DNA of 64,000 bases from CAVVNN01 sp963838035 (GCA_963838035.1 CAWIPM010000005.1:186001-250000); one strand, 5' to 3'. Positions 17,931 to 26,744 are shown, counted from the first letter of the stretch. A program made the numbers and translations. The notes: generated by a model from the letters alone, not told the origin.

Positions 17931-18632
17931 TTATCCCAGCAGACCGGCAATGCCGCGGACGACGAGGAGCACGCCGACCACCGCCGCGCCGATCACAGCG
18001 GCCCGATGGCCGTTGCGCTCCAGCCAGGCCCGAAAGCGGACGACCGCGTCCTGGGTCCACTCGGGAGCGATCGCGTAGCCGAGCAGCGGCAGCTCGAGCA
18101 GCATCTGCTGCATCAGGCAGAAGCCGACCACCAGCAGCACCGCCGCCGCGACCCCCGCGTCGAGATCGGCCATCCGGTGAAGGGCCGTGAGGTAGGAGAC
18201 GCCGGGGAAGCTGAGGACGACGCCAACCGCGAACGTGACCCGGGCCGACCCTCGCCCGAGCATTCGCACCGGCCACGACTCCTTCGCCTCCGCGTCTCCC
18301 TTCTTCGCCTTCTTGCGCCGGCGGCGCTCCTGCAGCGGCGCGTCTCGCCCGGTCCCCAGGACAAAGGCGATCAGCAGAGCCAGCAGGCCGACGACGATGT
18401 CCTCGGCGGGGCTGAGTGTGCTCTTGGCGGCTTCGACCGAGCCCGATTCGTCCAGGGTGAAGACGATCAGGAGGCCGAGCGAGATGCTCGTCAAGTAGGC
18501 GCCGAGCAGGTAGCCGAGCATCAGCCGCTTCGTGTCCGGCAGCAGCAGCATCACGGTGACCGCCGCCAGCAGCGTCGGGTTGAACATCGCCAGCAGCGAG
18601 AGGAAGAAGATGCTGGCCAGGTCCCCGTTCAC
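17931..18632 (-). CDS. GAP-family (Sap-like, LysE superfamily) membrane protein
   Basis: 233 residues with six membrane segments: DLASIFFLSLLAMFNPTLLA, RLMLGYLLGAYLTSISLGLL, IVVGLLALLIAFVLGTG, then ARVTFAVGVVLSFPGVSYL, AAVLLVVGFCLMQQML and AAVIGAAVVGVLLVVRGIAG. The NP motif in the first segment and the charged loop (RRRRKKAKKGDAEAKE) between segments three and four fit the GAP/Sap family, known for glycolipid export in mycobacteria. Substrate here unknown. Confidence 0.7.
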   Translation of the reverse strand: MNGDLASIFFLSLLAMFNPTLLAAVTVMLLLPDTKRLMLGYLLGAYLTSISLGLLIVFTLDESGSVEAAKSTLSPAEDIVVGLLALLIAFVLGTGRDAPLQERRRRKKAKKGDAEAKESWPVRMLGRGSARVTFAVGVVLSFPGVSYLTALHRMADLDAGVAAAVLLVVGFCLMQQMLLELPLLGYAIAPEWTQDAVVRFRAWLERNGHRAAVIGAAVVGVLLVVRGIAGLLG

Positions 18633-18716
18633 CGCCGAGAAGCCTAAGCGCTGGCAGCCCCCCGGCGGTCGAGTAGGGTCCCCTCAACCGACAGGCGGGG
18701 AGAACGAGAGATCCAG

Positions 18717-19211
18717 ATGGCCTACGAAATGCAGATTCGTGGCAGTCAGGAGAAGGTCAAGATCCGAAGCCCTTGGGCTGCCGCCCTCCTGCCCCTGATC
18801 ACCCTCGGCATCTACCACCTCGTCTGGTGGTACCGGGTCAACCGGGAGCTGCGCGACTACGGCGAGGCAAGGGGCTACGACCTGGGCCAGAACCCGACCA
18901 ATTCGGTGCTCGCCCTCTTCCCCGGCGGCCTGATCATCGTCCCCGCCCTGATCACCTACTGGCGGGGGACCAAGCGCGTTCAGGGCGCCGCCCGCATCGG
19001 CGGCCACGAGCCGGTCAACGGCTGGATCGCGCTCATCCTCTATCTGCTGATCGCGCCGGGCCTCTGGGCCTACCTTCAGTCTTCGCTCAACTCCCTTTGG
19101 CAGTCCGAGGCGGATGCGATCCCGGGCGAGCCGGCGCCTCCGGCGCCCTCCAATCAGATGCCGCCGCCCCTTCCCGAGCAGCGTCAGGACCAGCCGCCAC
19201 CGGCTCCGTAG
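18717..19211 (+). CDS. DUF4234 membrane protein
   Basis: 164 residues. N-terminal KVKIRSPWAAALLPLITLGIYHLVWWYRVNREL carries the DUF4234 pattern (G-I-Y-x-x-x-W-x-Y-x-x-N-x-E-L). Three membrane segments near 20-38, 63-82 and 101-121. The C-terminal 40 residues are Pro-rich (EPAPPAPSNQMPPPLPEQ). Function unknown; a role in membrane organisation is often presumed for similar proteins. AGAGA-type Shine-Dalgarno (GAGAGAT) lies upstream of the ATG. Confidence 0.72.
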   Translation: MAYEMQIRGSQEKVKIRSPWAAALLPLITLGIYHLVWWYRVNRELRDYGEARGYDLGQNPTNSVLALFPGGLIIVPALITYWRGTKRVQGAARIGGHEPVNGWIALILYLLIAPGLWAYLQSSLNSLWQSEADAIPGEPAPPAPSNQMPPPLPEQRQDQPPPAP

Positions 19212-19326
19212 AGCGCGCCGGCCCCGACCTCTCCGCCCGAGCCGACTGGCCGGTCAACCAGGGCCGGCGCAATCCCTATACCCTCCCGGCCGACTTTTTC
19301 CGAATCCAGAAGGAGAACGCAGACTG

Positions 19327-20157
19327 ATGGGAATCCTTGACGGGAAAGCGGCGATCGTGACGGGGTCGGCGCGTGGGATCGGCCGAGCCACGGCCGAACT
19401 GTTCGCCAGCGAGGGCGCAAAGGTCCTGATCAACGACCTCGACGCCGACGTCGCCGAGCAGGCGGCGGGCGAGATCGACGGCGAGACCGCCGTCCATGCC
19501 GGTGACCTGACCAAGGCCGACGCGCCCGACCAACTGGTCGCCGCCGCGGTCGAGGCGTTCGGCGCCGTCGACATCGTCGTCAACAACGCCGGCTACACCT
19601 GGGACGGCGTCGTGCACCGGATGAGCGACGAGCAGTTCCAGGCGATGCTCGACATCCACACGATCGTCCCCTTCCGCATCACCCGCGCGCTCGCCCCGCA
19701 CTGGCGCGAGGCCGCCAAGGCGGAGCGCAACGAGGGCAAGGAGGTCTTCCGCAAGCTGATCAACGTCTCCTCGATCTCGGGGACGATGGGCAACGCGGGC
19801 CAGGCCAACTACTCCGCCGCCAAGGCGGGCGTGGTCGGCCTGACCAAGACGCTGGCCAAGGAGTGGGGGCAGTTCAAGGTCAACGTCAACGCCGTCGCCT
19901 TCGGCTTCGTCGAGACGCGCCTCACCGCGGCCAAGGAGTCCGGCGGCGAGATGACCTCTCCGACCGGCGAGAAGATCGAGCTCGGCATCCCCGAGCAGAT
20001 GCGGGCGATGGCCTCGGCGATCATCCCGCTGGGCCGCCCGGCCCAGCCCGAGGAGGCCGCCGGCCCGGTCCTCTTCCTGGCTTCCCCGCACGCCAACTAC
20101 GTGCACGGCCAGATCCTCAACGTCACAGGCGGCCAGTTCGGAGGGATGTACACCTGA
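19327..20157 (+). CDS. SDR-family 3-oxoacyl-ACP/CoA reductase (FabG-like)
   Basis: 276 residues of the classical short-chain dehydrogenase fold. N-terminal cofactor motif TGSARGIGRA; NNAG at about residues 88-91; catalytic Ser in INVSSISGTMGNAGQ, Tyr and Lys in ANYSAAKAGVVGL. A 10-residue charged insert (EAAKAERNEGKEVFRKLINV) before the Ser is less usual. Sequence GFVETRLTAAKESGGEMTS is unlike FabG itself, so the substrate may be a CoA ester. The next gene, a nitroreductase-like protein, starts soon after and may be in the same operon. Confidence 0.82.
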   Translation: MGILDGKAAIVTGSARGIGRATAELFASEGAKVLINDLDADVAEQAAGEIDGETAVHAGDLTKADAPDQLVAAAVEAFGAVDIVVNNAGYTWDGVVHRMSDEQFQAMLDIHTIVPFRITRALAPHWREAAKAERNEGKEVFRKLINVSSISGTMGNAGQANYSAAKAGVVGLTKTLAKEWGQFKVNVNAVAFGFVETRLTAAKESGGEMTSPTGEKIELGIPEQMRAMASAIIPLGRPAQPEEAAGPVLFLASPHANYVHGQILNVTGGQFGGMYT

Positions 20158-20201
20158 GAACCCAAGCGACAGAGGGCAGGTCGGCGCCCCGCTACCTCGA
20201 T

Positions 20202-20639
20202 GTGGCGGACCAGGTCTGGCCTGCCCTCCGACGCTTCATGGGCGTTCACACCTTCCTCTACCGCAACACCGGCGGGCGCCTCGGGCACACGATCCCGGGG
20301 GTGGGCGGCCGGATGCTCCTGCTCGACCACGTCGGCGCCAAGAGCGGCGCCAAGCGCACCTCTCCCCTGCTCTACATCCGCGACGGCGACGATGTGGTCG
20401 TCGTCGCCTCCAAAGGCGGCTTCCCCAAACACCCCGCCTGGTACCACAACCTGATGGCCAACCCGGACACGACGGTGCAGATCGGCTCAGAGCACCGCCG
20501 GGTCCACGCCCGCGTCGCCAACCCGCAGGAGCGAGAGCGCCTCTGGCCGAAGGCGGTCAAGGCCTATCACGGCTATGAGGACTACCAGGCGCGGAGCAGG
20601 GGACGCGAGATCCCCCTCGTGGTCCTCGAGCCCCGTTAA
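20202..20639 (+). CDS. DDN/F420-dependent nitroreductase-family protein
   Basis: Split beta-barrel flavin/deazaflavin-binding family (deazaflavin-dependent nitroreductase, DDN). Motifs: FMGVHTFLYRNTGGRLGHTI, LLLDHVGAKSGAKRTSPLLY, then DDVVVVASKGGFPKHPAWYH and NLMANPDTTVQIGSEHRRVH, all typical of the family. Start unsure: I use GTG at 20202; the open frame extends further up, across the preceding stop. About 145 residues. Its TAA overlaps the TAA of the convergent SDR gene in the palindrome GTTAAC (20635-20640). Confidence 0.78.
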   Translation: MADQVWPALRRFMGVHTFLYRNTGGRLGHTIPGVGGRMLLLDHVGAKSGAKRTSPLLYIRDGDDVVVVASKGGFPKHPAWYHNLMANPDTTVQIGSEHRRVHARVANPQERERLWPKAVKAYHGYEDYQARSRGREIPLVVLEPR

Positions 20640-21484
20640 CGCCGCTCCTCGGCGACCGGCTCGCCGCTGTCGGTGGCGATCGCGGCGGGCGGCCAGGGGC
20701 CTGCCCAGTCGTCCCGAGCGCCGTCGATGGTGATCGTCGTCCCGGAGAAGAAGTCGCCGGCAGACGAGGCGAGGTAGGCGACGAGCCAGGCCATCTCCTG
20801 CGGCTCTCCGACCCGACCCAACGGCACCGAGCGCTCGATGTTGTCGACGACGACCGCCGGGTACTTGGTGCGCAGCGTCTCGGTGCCGAACTGGCCCGCC
20901 GCAAGCGCGCAGAGCTTGATCCCGAAGCGCGACCACTCGATCGCCAGAGTCCGCATCATGTTCTCGACCGCGGCACGCGCCGCACCAGAGTGCACCATCC
21001 CCGGCATCCCGTTGTGGGGGGAGAGGGTGACGCTGAGCACCTTGCCCCCGCCCTGCGGGATGAAGGCCTTGGTCGCCGCGGCGTGGGTCATCAGCCAGGT
21101 CCCCTGCACGTTGAGATCGATCACGGTGCGGAAGCCCTTCGGCGTGATCGCCTCTGCCGGGCTCATGAACTGGCCGCCGGCGTTGTTGACCAGCACGTCG
21201 AGGCGATCGTGCCGGTCGAGCACGCCGTCGAAGAGGCGCTCGACCGCCTCCTCGTCGCGGATGTCCATCGCCTCGCGCTCGAAGGAGCCGGGCAGCTCCG
21301 CGGCGAGCGCCGCGGTCTCGGCCAGCGGCTCCTCGCGCCGCCCACAACCGACGACGACCGCCCCAAGGCGGATCAGCTCCAGCGCCGTCTCCCGCCCCAG
21401 CCCGCTGCCCGCGCCGGAGACGACGCAGACCAGGCCGTCGAGCAGGCCGGGTATGAAGATGCGCGAACGGGAGTTCTCGTCCAT
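20636..21484 (-). CDS. SDR-family oxidoreductase, 2,4-dienoyl-CoA-reductase-like, non-canonical active site
   Basis: 282 residues. Cofactor motif VSGAGSGLGRETA; NNAGG; but instead of the Tyr-x3-Lys dyad the sequence reads GMVHSGAARAAVENM, with His at the Tyr position and Arg at the Lys position. A similar H-x-G-x-A-(K/R) motif occurs in peroxisomal 2,4-dienoyl-CoA reductases, so the enzyme could act on unsaturated acyl-CoA. Fits the neighbouring lipid-metabolism genes. Convergent with the DDN gene. The open region of 50 bases to the lactonase gene on the other side must carry both promoters. Confidence 0.78.
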   Translation of the reverse strand: MDENSRSRIFIPGLLDGLVCVVSGAGSGLGRETALELIRLGAVVVGCGRREEPLAETAALAAELPGSFEREAMDIRDEEAVERLFDGVLDRHDRLDVLVNNAGGQFMSPAEAITPKGFRTVIDLNVQGTWLMTHAAATKAFIPQGGGKVLSVTLSPHNGMPGMVHSGAARAAVENMMRTLAIEWSRFGIKLCALAAGQFGTETLRTKYPAVVVDNIERSVPLGRVGEPQEMAWLVAYLASSAGDFFSGTTITIDGARDDWAGPWPPAAIATDSGEPVAEERR

Positions 21485-21534
21485 CGGCGGAGCAAGCCTA
21501 TAGGCGACCTCGTCCCAGGTAATGTGACTCGGCG

Positions 21535-22446
21535 ATGAAGGTGCATGTCGAGGCGAAACCGCTGCACGAGCCGCTTGCCGGAGGGAGCCAGGGCGCCACC
21601 GTCGCGATCGAGCCGATCGTCGCCGGGCACGTCACCTGGTCGCGCTCTTTGATGGAGAGCCCCGGAGGGCGCTTCCTCAAGCTGAAGCTGTTGCGGGCGC
21701 TGCTCACCGGCCAGCCCGCGATGACGATCCCCATCCCCGCCTTCCTCATCCGCCACCCCGGCGCCGGGGCGATCCTCGTCGACACCGGCCTGCACCCTTC
21801 GATCGCCACCGACGCCGAGGAGAACTTCGGCCGCCTCGGCGCCCGCCTCGGCCACCCGGCGCTGGAGCCCGGCGAAGACGTTCCCGCGCAGCTCCGCAAG
21901 CGCGGCCTCGACCCCGGCGAGATCCCGGTCGTGGTCATGACCCACATGCACATCGACCACACCTCGGCGATCTCGGAGTTTCCGCAGTCCACGTTCGTCG
22001 TCAGCGAGACCGAGTGGGCTGCGGCCACGACCGGGGCCGGCCCCCTGCTCAACGGCTATCGCCGCACCCACATCGACTACGCCTTCGACTATCGCACCAT
22101 CGACTTCGACCGCAGCGGGATCGACTCATATGCGACCTTCGGCCGCACCTTCGACCTCTTCGGCGACGGCTCGGTCCGCCTCGCCTCGACCCCCGGCCAC
22201 AGCGCCGGCCACATCTCAGTGATCGCCCGGCTGAAGGAGCGCGACTTCGTCATCGGCGGCGACGCGATGTACACCTACCGTCAGCTCGAGGGCGAGGCGC
22301 CGCTGCCGCCCCGGCCCTCCGACGCTCACAACCTCCGCCGCTCACTTCAGGAGCTGAGGCTCTTCCACCGCGAATTCCCGCACGCGGTGATCACTCCGGG
22401 CCATGACCCGGAGTTCTACGAGAAGCTCGACCAGCGCTACGAGTAG
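21535..22446 (+). CDS. Metallo-beta-lactamase-fold hydrolase, AHL-lactonase-like
   Basis: 303 residues. Metal site motif VMTHMHIDHTSAISEF (HxHxDH), further His in STPGHSAGHISV and Asp in IGGDAMYTYRQ, and final His in VITPGHDPEFY. The overall spacing, and AFLIRHPGAGAILVDTGLHP at the front, are like N-acyl-homoserine lactonases (AiiA/AttM), which open lactone rings of quorum signals; other lactones are possible. 303 residues is a little longer than AiiA. Its last 56 bases overlap the 3' end of the convergent plsC-like gene. Confidence 0.78.
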   Translation: MKVHVEAKPLHEPLAGGSQGATVAIEPIVAGHVTWSRSLMESPGGRFLKLKLLRALLTGQPAMTIPIPAFLIRHPGAGAILVDTGLHPSIATDAEENFGRLGARLGHPALEPGEDVPAQLRKRGLDPGEIPVVVMTHMHIDHTSAISEFPQSTFVVSETEWAAATTGAGPLLNGYRRTHIDYAFDYRTIDFDRSGIDSYATFGRTFDLFGDGSVRLASTPGHSAGHISVIARLKERDFVIGGDAMYTYRQLEGEAPLPPRPSDAHNLRRSLQELRLFHREFPHAVITPGHDPEFYEKLDQRYE

Positions 22447-23134
22447 ACAGCCCCTCATACATCTCCCGCACCCGGTCGAAGACCACTGTCGCAACCTCCA
22501 GCTGCCGCTCGCGGCTTGGCCCCTGCTCGACCGGGAAGGTGAGCGGCTCGCCGAACTGGACCGTGACCTTCGGAAAGCGCAGCCTCTTCCATTTCCGCAC
22601 CTTCGCCGAGCCGTGGATCGCGACCGGGACGATCGGCGCCCCGGACTCCAGCGCGATCCGGCCGATCCCCGGCTTGGCCTCGCCGAGCCGGCCGCTTCGC
22701 GATCGCCCTCCCTCGGCGTAGACCAGCAACATCCCGCCCTGGTCGAGGATCGTGTAGGCGGTCTTGAAGGCCTCCTCGTCGCGGTGGCCGCGCCGGACCG
22801 GGAAGACGCCGCCGTGCTTCCAGACATAGGTGAGGACCGGCGGGCCGAAGAGCTGCGATTTGGCCATGAAGCGGATCTTGCGCCTCAGGTATGCGCCGGT
22901 GAAGAAGTGGTCCATCTGGCTGAGGTGGTTGGGGGCGAGGACGAGCGGGCCCGAGCGCGGGACGTTCTCGACCCCGATCGCCCGCAGCCTGTAGATCACG
23001 ATCGTCGGCACGCGGACGAGAAAACGGACGAAGGAGTAGGTCCAGCCGACCCCTCTGCGCGCCGCCGCGTGGAACTGGTCGAAGTACTCCGCGGGGCGCG
23101 GGTCCCTGTAGACCTGTGGCTTCATCTCCGCCAT
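22391..23134 (-). CDS. plsC: 1-acyl-sn-glycerol-3-phosphate acyltransferase (PlsC-like)
   Basis: Adds the second acyl chain to lysophosphatidic acid in phospholipid synthesis. Motif I APNHLSQMDHFF (H-x4-D), motif III VYAEGGRSRSGRL, motif IV APIVPVAIHGSAKV. One membrane-associated hydrophobic part near residues 30-50 (SFVRFLVRVPTIVIYRL). 247 residues. The final 18 residues (STRSAGRASRRTPGHGPE) are basic and lie inside the region overlapping the lactonase gene, so the 3' end could be a later extension. Located near glycerol kinase, consistent with glycerolipid synthesis. Confidence 0.82.
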   Translation of the reverse strand: MAEMKPQVYRDPRPAEYFDQFHAAARRGVGWTYSFVRFLVRVPTIVIYRLRAIGVENVPRSGPLVLAPNHLSQMDHFFTGAYLRRKIRFMAKSQLFGPPVLTYVWKHGGVFPVRRGHRDEEAFKTAYTILDQGGMLLVYAEGGRSRSGRLGEAKPGIGRIALESGAPIVPVAIHGSAKVRKWKRLRFPKVTVQFGEPLTFPVEQGPSRERQLEVATVVFDRVREMYEGLSTRSAGRASRRTPGHGPE

Positions 23135-23188
23135 GACGAGACGGCGGCCTCGGCCGCCGCAGGTGCCTACCCTCGCGGGCGGGGGGGG

Positions 23189-24655
23189 TTACGCGGACTC
23201 GGCGCCGGCGCCGACCCAACCCCGCGAACGCTCGACCGCGCGGCGCCATTCGGCGAGCAGCGACTCGCGCTCATCTGCGCCCATCTGCGGCTCGTAGCGA
23301 GCGGCCTCGCGCCACATCCGCCCGACCTCCTCCGCACTCCAGCGCCCGGTTCCGATGCCGGCCAGGTAGGCGGCGCCGAGCGCCGTCGTCTCGGCTATCT
23401 CGGGTACGACAACCGGCGCCCCCAGCACGTCCGCCTGGAACTGCATCAACCAGCGGTTGGCAACCGCGCCGCCATCGGCCTTCAACACCTCGAGCGGCGC
23501 CCCCGCCGCCGCCTCTTGAGCACGCACGGCGTCGACCGTCTGGTACGCGATCGCCTCAAGCGCGGCCCGGGCCAGATGCTCACGCCGCGTCCCTCGGGTC
23601 AGCCCGACGATCGTCCCCCGCGCGTACGGGTCCCAGTAGGGGGAGCCGAGCCCGGTCAGCGCCGGCACAAAATAGACACCGTCGTTGCCGGTCAGCGAGG
23701 CGGCCATCGCCTCGGTCTCGGCAGCCTCGTCGACGATTTCCAGCCCGTCGCGAAGCCACTGCACCGCGGCGCCGGTGACGAAGATCGCCGCCTCCAGGGC
23801 ATAGGCGCTCCCACCCTCCGCCCCGCAGGCGATCGTGGTCAACAGGCCCTCGCTGGGCGCCGGCGCCGCTTCACCGGTGTGGAGGAGGACGAAGCTGCCG
23901 GTTCCGTAGGTGTTCTTCGCCATCCCGGCGCGGTGGCATGCCTGGCCGAACAGCGCCGCCTGCTGGTCGCCTGCAATCCCCGCAACCGGCACCTCGCCGC
24001 CGAACTCCGAGGTCGTGCCGTACACGTGGGCAGAGGGAAGCGCCGGCGGGAGCCGCGCCGGGTCGATCCCGAGCAGCGCGCACAGCTCCTCGTCCCAGGT
24101 GAGCCGGCGGATGTCGAAAAGCATCGTCCGCGAGGCGTTCGTGTGGTCGGTCGCGTGGCGGCCGGTCAGCTTGAAGAGGAGCCAGGAGTCGATCGTGCCG
24201 AAGACGGCGCGCTCGATCCCCTCGACGTTGCCCAGCATCCACTCGATCTTCGTCCCCGAGAAGTAGGGGTCGATGACCAGGCCGGTGCGCTCCCTGATCA
24301 GGGCTTCGTGCCCCGCCGCGCGCAGCGCGTCGCAGCGCTCGGCTGTGCGCCGGTCCTGCCAGACAAGCGCCCTACATATGGGCTCCGCCGTCGACGGGTC
24401 CCAGGCGACCACCGTCTCGCGCTGGTTGGCGATCCCGATCCCGTCCAATTCGGCCCCTTGGATCCCCGCGCCGGCGATCGCCTCACCTGCGACCCGCCGC
24501 GTCACCTCCCAGATCTCCGACGCGTCGTGCTCCACCCACCCCGGCTGCGGGAAGTGCTGCTCGAACTCGGAGTAGGCCCGGCCGGCGATCTGCCCCCCGG
24601 CGTCGAAGACGAGGCAGGTCGTCCCGGTCGTCCCCTGGTCGATGGCGAGGATCAC
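23189..24655 (-). CDS. glpK: Glycerol kinase
   Basis: Phosphorylates glycerol to glycerol-3-phosphate with ATP. 488 residues, normal for GlpK. ATG start gives ILAIDQGTTGTTCLVFDAGG (phosphate loop); glycerol-binding QRETVVAWD and ALVWQDRRTA; GDQQAALFGQ; KNTYGTGSFVLLHTG; and LKADGGAVANRWLMQFQADV, all as in the FGGY family member GlpK. No glpF or glpD is seen next to it. Its start overlaps the stop of the TetR gene by four bases (ATGA at 24652-24655), so the two are translated together. Confidence 0.94.
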   Translation of the reverse strand: MILAIDQGTTGTTCLVFDAGGQIAGRAYSEFEQHFPQPGWVEHDASEIWEVTRRVAGEAIAGAGIQGAELDGIGIANQRETVVAWDPSTAEPICRALVWQDRRTAERCDALRAAGHEALIRERTGLVIDPYFSGTKIEWMLGNVEGIERAVFGTIDSWLLFKLTGRHATDHTNASRTMLFDIRRLTWDEELCALLGIDPARLPPALPSAHVYGTTSEFGGEVPVAGIAGDQQAALFGQACHRAGMAKNTYGTGSFVLLHTGEAAPAPSEGLLTTIACGAEGGSAYALEAAIFVTGAAVQWLRDGLEIVDEAAETEAMAASLTGNDGVYFVPALTGLGSPYWDPYARGTIVGLTRGTRREHLARAALEAIAYQTVDAVRAQEAAAGAPLEVLKADGGAVANRWLMQFQADVLGAPVVVPEIAETTALGAAYLAGIGTGRWSAEEVGRMWREAARYEPQMGADERESLLAEWRRAVERSRGWVGAGAESA

Positions 24656-25224
24656 CGCGACGCCCCCCGAACGATCGTCATCAGAGAGTCTGCGATGCCG
24701 GCTGTGTCGTCGCTTCCGGTGCCGAGCCGACGCAAGGCCAGCCCGTACATCAGGGCAACGATCGAGCGGGCGTGCCGCTCGGGGTCAGGCACTCCGAGCA
24801 TCTCCAGGGCCACAGCCGCGACCCCCTCGTATGCCTCGAAGCAGCTCAGCGAGGCCTCCTGCAGAGCGGGGTCGCGAGCGGCTCGAAGATGGAGCTCGGT
24901 CTCGGCGAGCTGCTGGATCCGATTGCCCGATTCCCGGACTATTCGCTCCACTTCGGCGGCGACCTGCTCGACGCTGGGGTGACGGCGACGAAGGTCGGCG
25001 GCTATTTCCTCGAGTCGCGCCACCTCCTCTCCGACGAAGAGCAGAAGGCTCTCACGCAGAAGATCGACCTGGCTGGGGAAGTGGTAGGTGAGGGAACCGA
25101 GCGAGACGCCCGCCGCAGTGGCGACGCGGCGGTTGGTGATCGCGGAGACTCCCTCGCGGCCGATCAACTCGATCGTCGCCCGGAGGATGCGCTCACGGGT
25201 GTCGGCGGGCGCGGGGGTGGCCAA
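24652..25224 (-). CDS. TetR-family transcriptional regulator
   Basis: 190 residues. N-terminal HTH: RERILRATIELIGREGVSAI then TNRRVATAAGVSLGSLTYHF, the TetR consensus. The C-terminal ligand domain is all-helical with no family-specific motif (QLAETELHLRAARDPALQEA). Starts 62 bases from the divergent amidase gene; the intergenic DNA holds a perfect 16-bp palindrome, the likely operator. Downstream-coupled with glpK, so it may control glycerol kinase as well as the amidase. Confidence 0.88.
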   Translation of the reverse strand: MATPAPADTRERILRATIELIGREGVSAITNRRVATAAGVSLGSLTYHFPSQVDLLRESLLLFVGEEVARLEEIAADLRRRHPSVEQVAAEVERIVRESGNRIQQLAETELHLRAARDPALQEASLSCFEAYEGVAAVALEMLGVPDPERHARSIVALMYGLALRRLGTGSDDTAGIADSLMTIVRGASR

Positions 25225-25253
25225 GGTGCGGCAGAATACCCATAGCGCCTATC

Positions 25254-25269
25254 GTTCGTTCGAACGAAC
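25254..25269. promoter_or_regulatory. Perfect palindrome, likely TetR operator
   Basis: GTTCGTTCGAACGAAC is fully self-complementary over 16 bases and lies midway between the divergent tetR-type gene and the amidase gene. Spacing and symmetry suit a TetR dimer repressing both directions. Confidence 0.72.
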
Positions 25270-25286
25270 ACTTGTGAGGAGGAGCC

Positions 25287-26744
25287 GTGCCGACCAATCC
25301 CACCCAGATCGCTCGCGAGCCAGGTGACGACGGGATGGACGAGTTGGCCTTCGCCGGCCTGGTGGAGCAGGTGCTGCTACTCCAAGCCGGCGAGGTCTCC
25401 TCACGCGAGCTGGTCGAGCTGTCCCTGCAGCGAACTGCGGCGGCCCAGCCCACGCTGAACGCCTTCCGGATCATTCGCTCCGAGCAGGCACTCGCCGAGG
25501 CCGATGCGGCAGATCGCCGCCTCGCCTCCGGCGAAGGCGCGCCGCTGCTCGGCGTGCCGGTTGCGATCAAGGACGACGTCGACCTGGCGGGCCACACGAC
25601 GCCCTTCGGCTGCGGGGGTGAGCACCCGCCCGCCGAGCGCGACGCCGAGGCGGTGAGGCGCCTGCGCGAGGCGGGCGCGATCGTGGTCGGCAAGACCCAC
25701 GCTCCCGAGGTCGGCCAGTGGCATTTCACCGAGACGCCAACCCATGGCGACACGCGCAATCCATGGCATACAGACCACACCCCCGGCGGCTCCAGCGGCG
25801 GCGCTGCCGCGGCGGTCGCGGCCGGCCTCGTCGCAGCAGCGGTCGGCTCCGACGGGGCCGGCTCGATCCGCGTCCCTGCCGCCTGGACCGGGTTGGTCGG
25901 CCTCAAGCCGCAGCGTGGGCGTGTGTCGACCTGGCCCGACCCGGAGGCCTTCAACGGCCTCAGTTGCTATGGGCCGCTGGCCCGCAGCGTCGCCGACGCC
26001 GCGCTCCTCCTCGATGCGATTCAGGGCAACGCCCCGGCCGATCTTCACGTACCCCCCACTCCAGCCGAACCATTCTCCGAGGCTGTCGGCCGGGAGCCTC
26101 GACGCCTGCGCATCGCGCTCTCCTTCGCCACTCCGTTCGGGGTGGCGAACGAGCTCGACGACGAGCATCGCCGTGCTGTCGAAGAGGTCGCCGAGCGCCT
26201 TGCCGGGCTCGGCCACGAGGTCGAGCCCGCCGACCCCGACTACGGCCTGGTCGGAGCGGCGCTGATCCCGCGCGGCATGGCCGGGGTCGACGCCTGGCTG
26301 CGCGCCAACGTGAATGACCGCTCCACGCTCGAGCCCCGCACCCGTGTCCACGCCAGAATGGGAAGGCTGCTCGCCGGCCCGCCGCTGCGCATGGCGCGCG
26401 CCGCAGAGCCCGCCCTGCGCCGCCACGTCGGCCGAATCTTCGACCGCTTCGACCTGGTCCTCACCCCGACCACCGCAAAGCCTCCGCCCAGGATTGGCGC
26501 CCTCGCCGATCGGGGTTACTGGGCCACCAGCACCACGGCATCCACCACCTGCCCGTTCGCCTTCGCCTGGAACGTCGTCGGTTGGCCGGCGATCAGCGTC
26601 CCGGCGGGGCTGACGGCTGCCGGGCTGCCGATCGGCGCTCAGCTGCTGGGCCCCGAAAACGACGAGGCGACGCTGCTGGCGGCTTCCGGGTCGCTCGAAC
26701 GCGCCTCGGACGAAGCCTGGGGACAGGCTCGGCCATTTGCATAG
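25287..26744 (+). CDS. Amidase-signature-family hydrolase
   Basis: 485 residues. Amidase signature enzymes hydrolyse amides with a Ser-cisSer-Lys triad: Lys in LLGVPVAIKDDVDLAG, cis-Ser in DHTPGGSSGGAAAAVAAGLV, nucleophile Ser in VGSDGAGSIRVPAAWTGLVG. Later regions (PTTAKPPPRIG, CPFAFAWNVVGWPAISVPAG) fit the family. GTG start at 25287 follows AGGAGG at about 7 bases. Substrate not predictable; GatA is unlikely because no gatB/gatC are adjacent. Divergent from the TetR regulator, which may respond to its substrate or product. Confidence 0.87.
   Translation: MPTNPTQIAREPGDDGMDELAFAGLVEQVLLLQAGEVSSRELVELSLQRTAAAQPTLNAFRIIRSEQALAEADAADRRLASGEGAPLLGVPVAIKDDVDLAGHTTPFGCGGEHPPAERDAEAVRRLREAGAIVVGKTHAPEVGQWHFTETPTHGDTRNPWHTDHTPGGSSGGAAAAVAAGLVAAAVGSDGAGSIRVPAAWTGLVGLKPQRGRVSTWPDPEAFNGLSCYGPLARSVADAALLLDAIQGNAPADLHVPPTPAEPFSEAVGREPRRLRIALSFATPFGVANELDDEHRRAVEEVAERLAGLGHEVEPADPDYGLVGAALIPRGMAGVDAWLRANVNDRSTLEPRTRVHARMGRLLAGPPLRMARAAEPALRRHVGRIFDRFDLVLTPTTAKPPPRIGALADRGYWATSTTASTTCPFAFAWNVVGWPAISVPAGLTAAGLPIGAQLLGPENDEATLLAASGSLERASDEAWGQARPFA

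Noticed and set aside
22403..24982. An 859-codon open frame on the plus strand opposite plsC, glpK and the TetR gene
   Set aside because: High GC produces long antisense frames; the residues are charged and low-complexity, and the opposite strand carries three clear enzymes.
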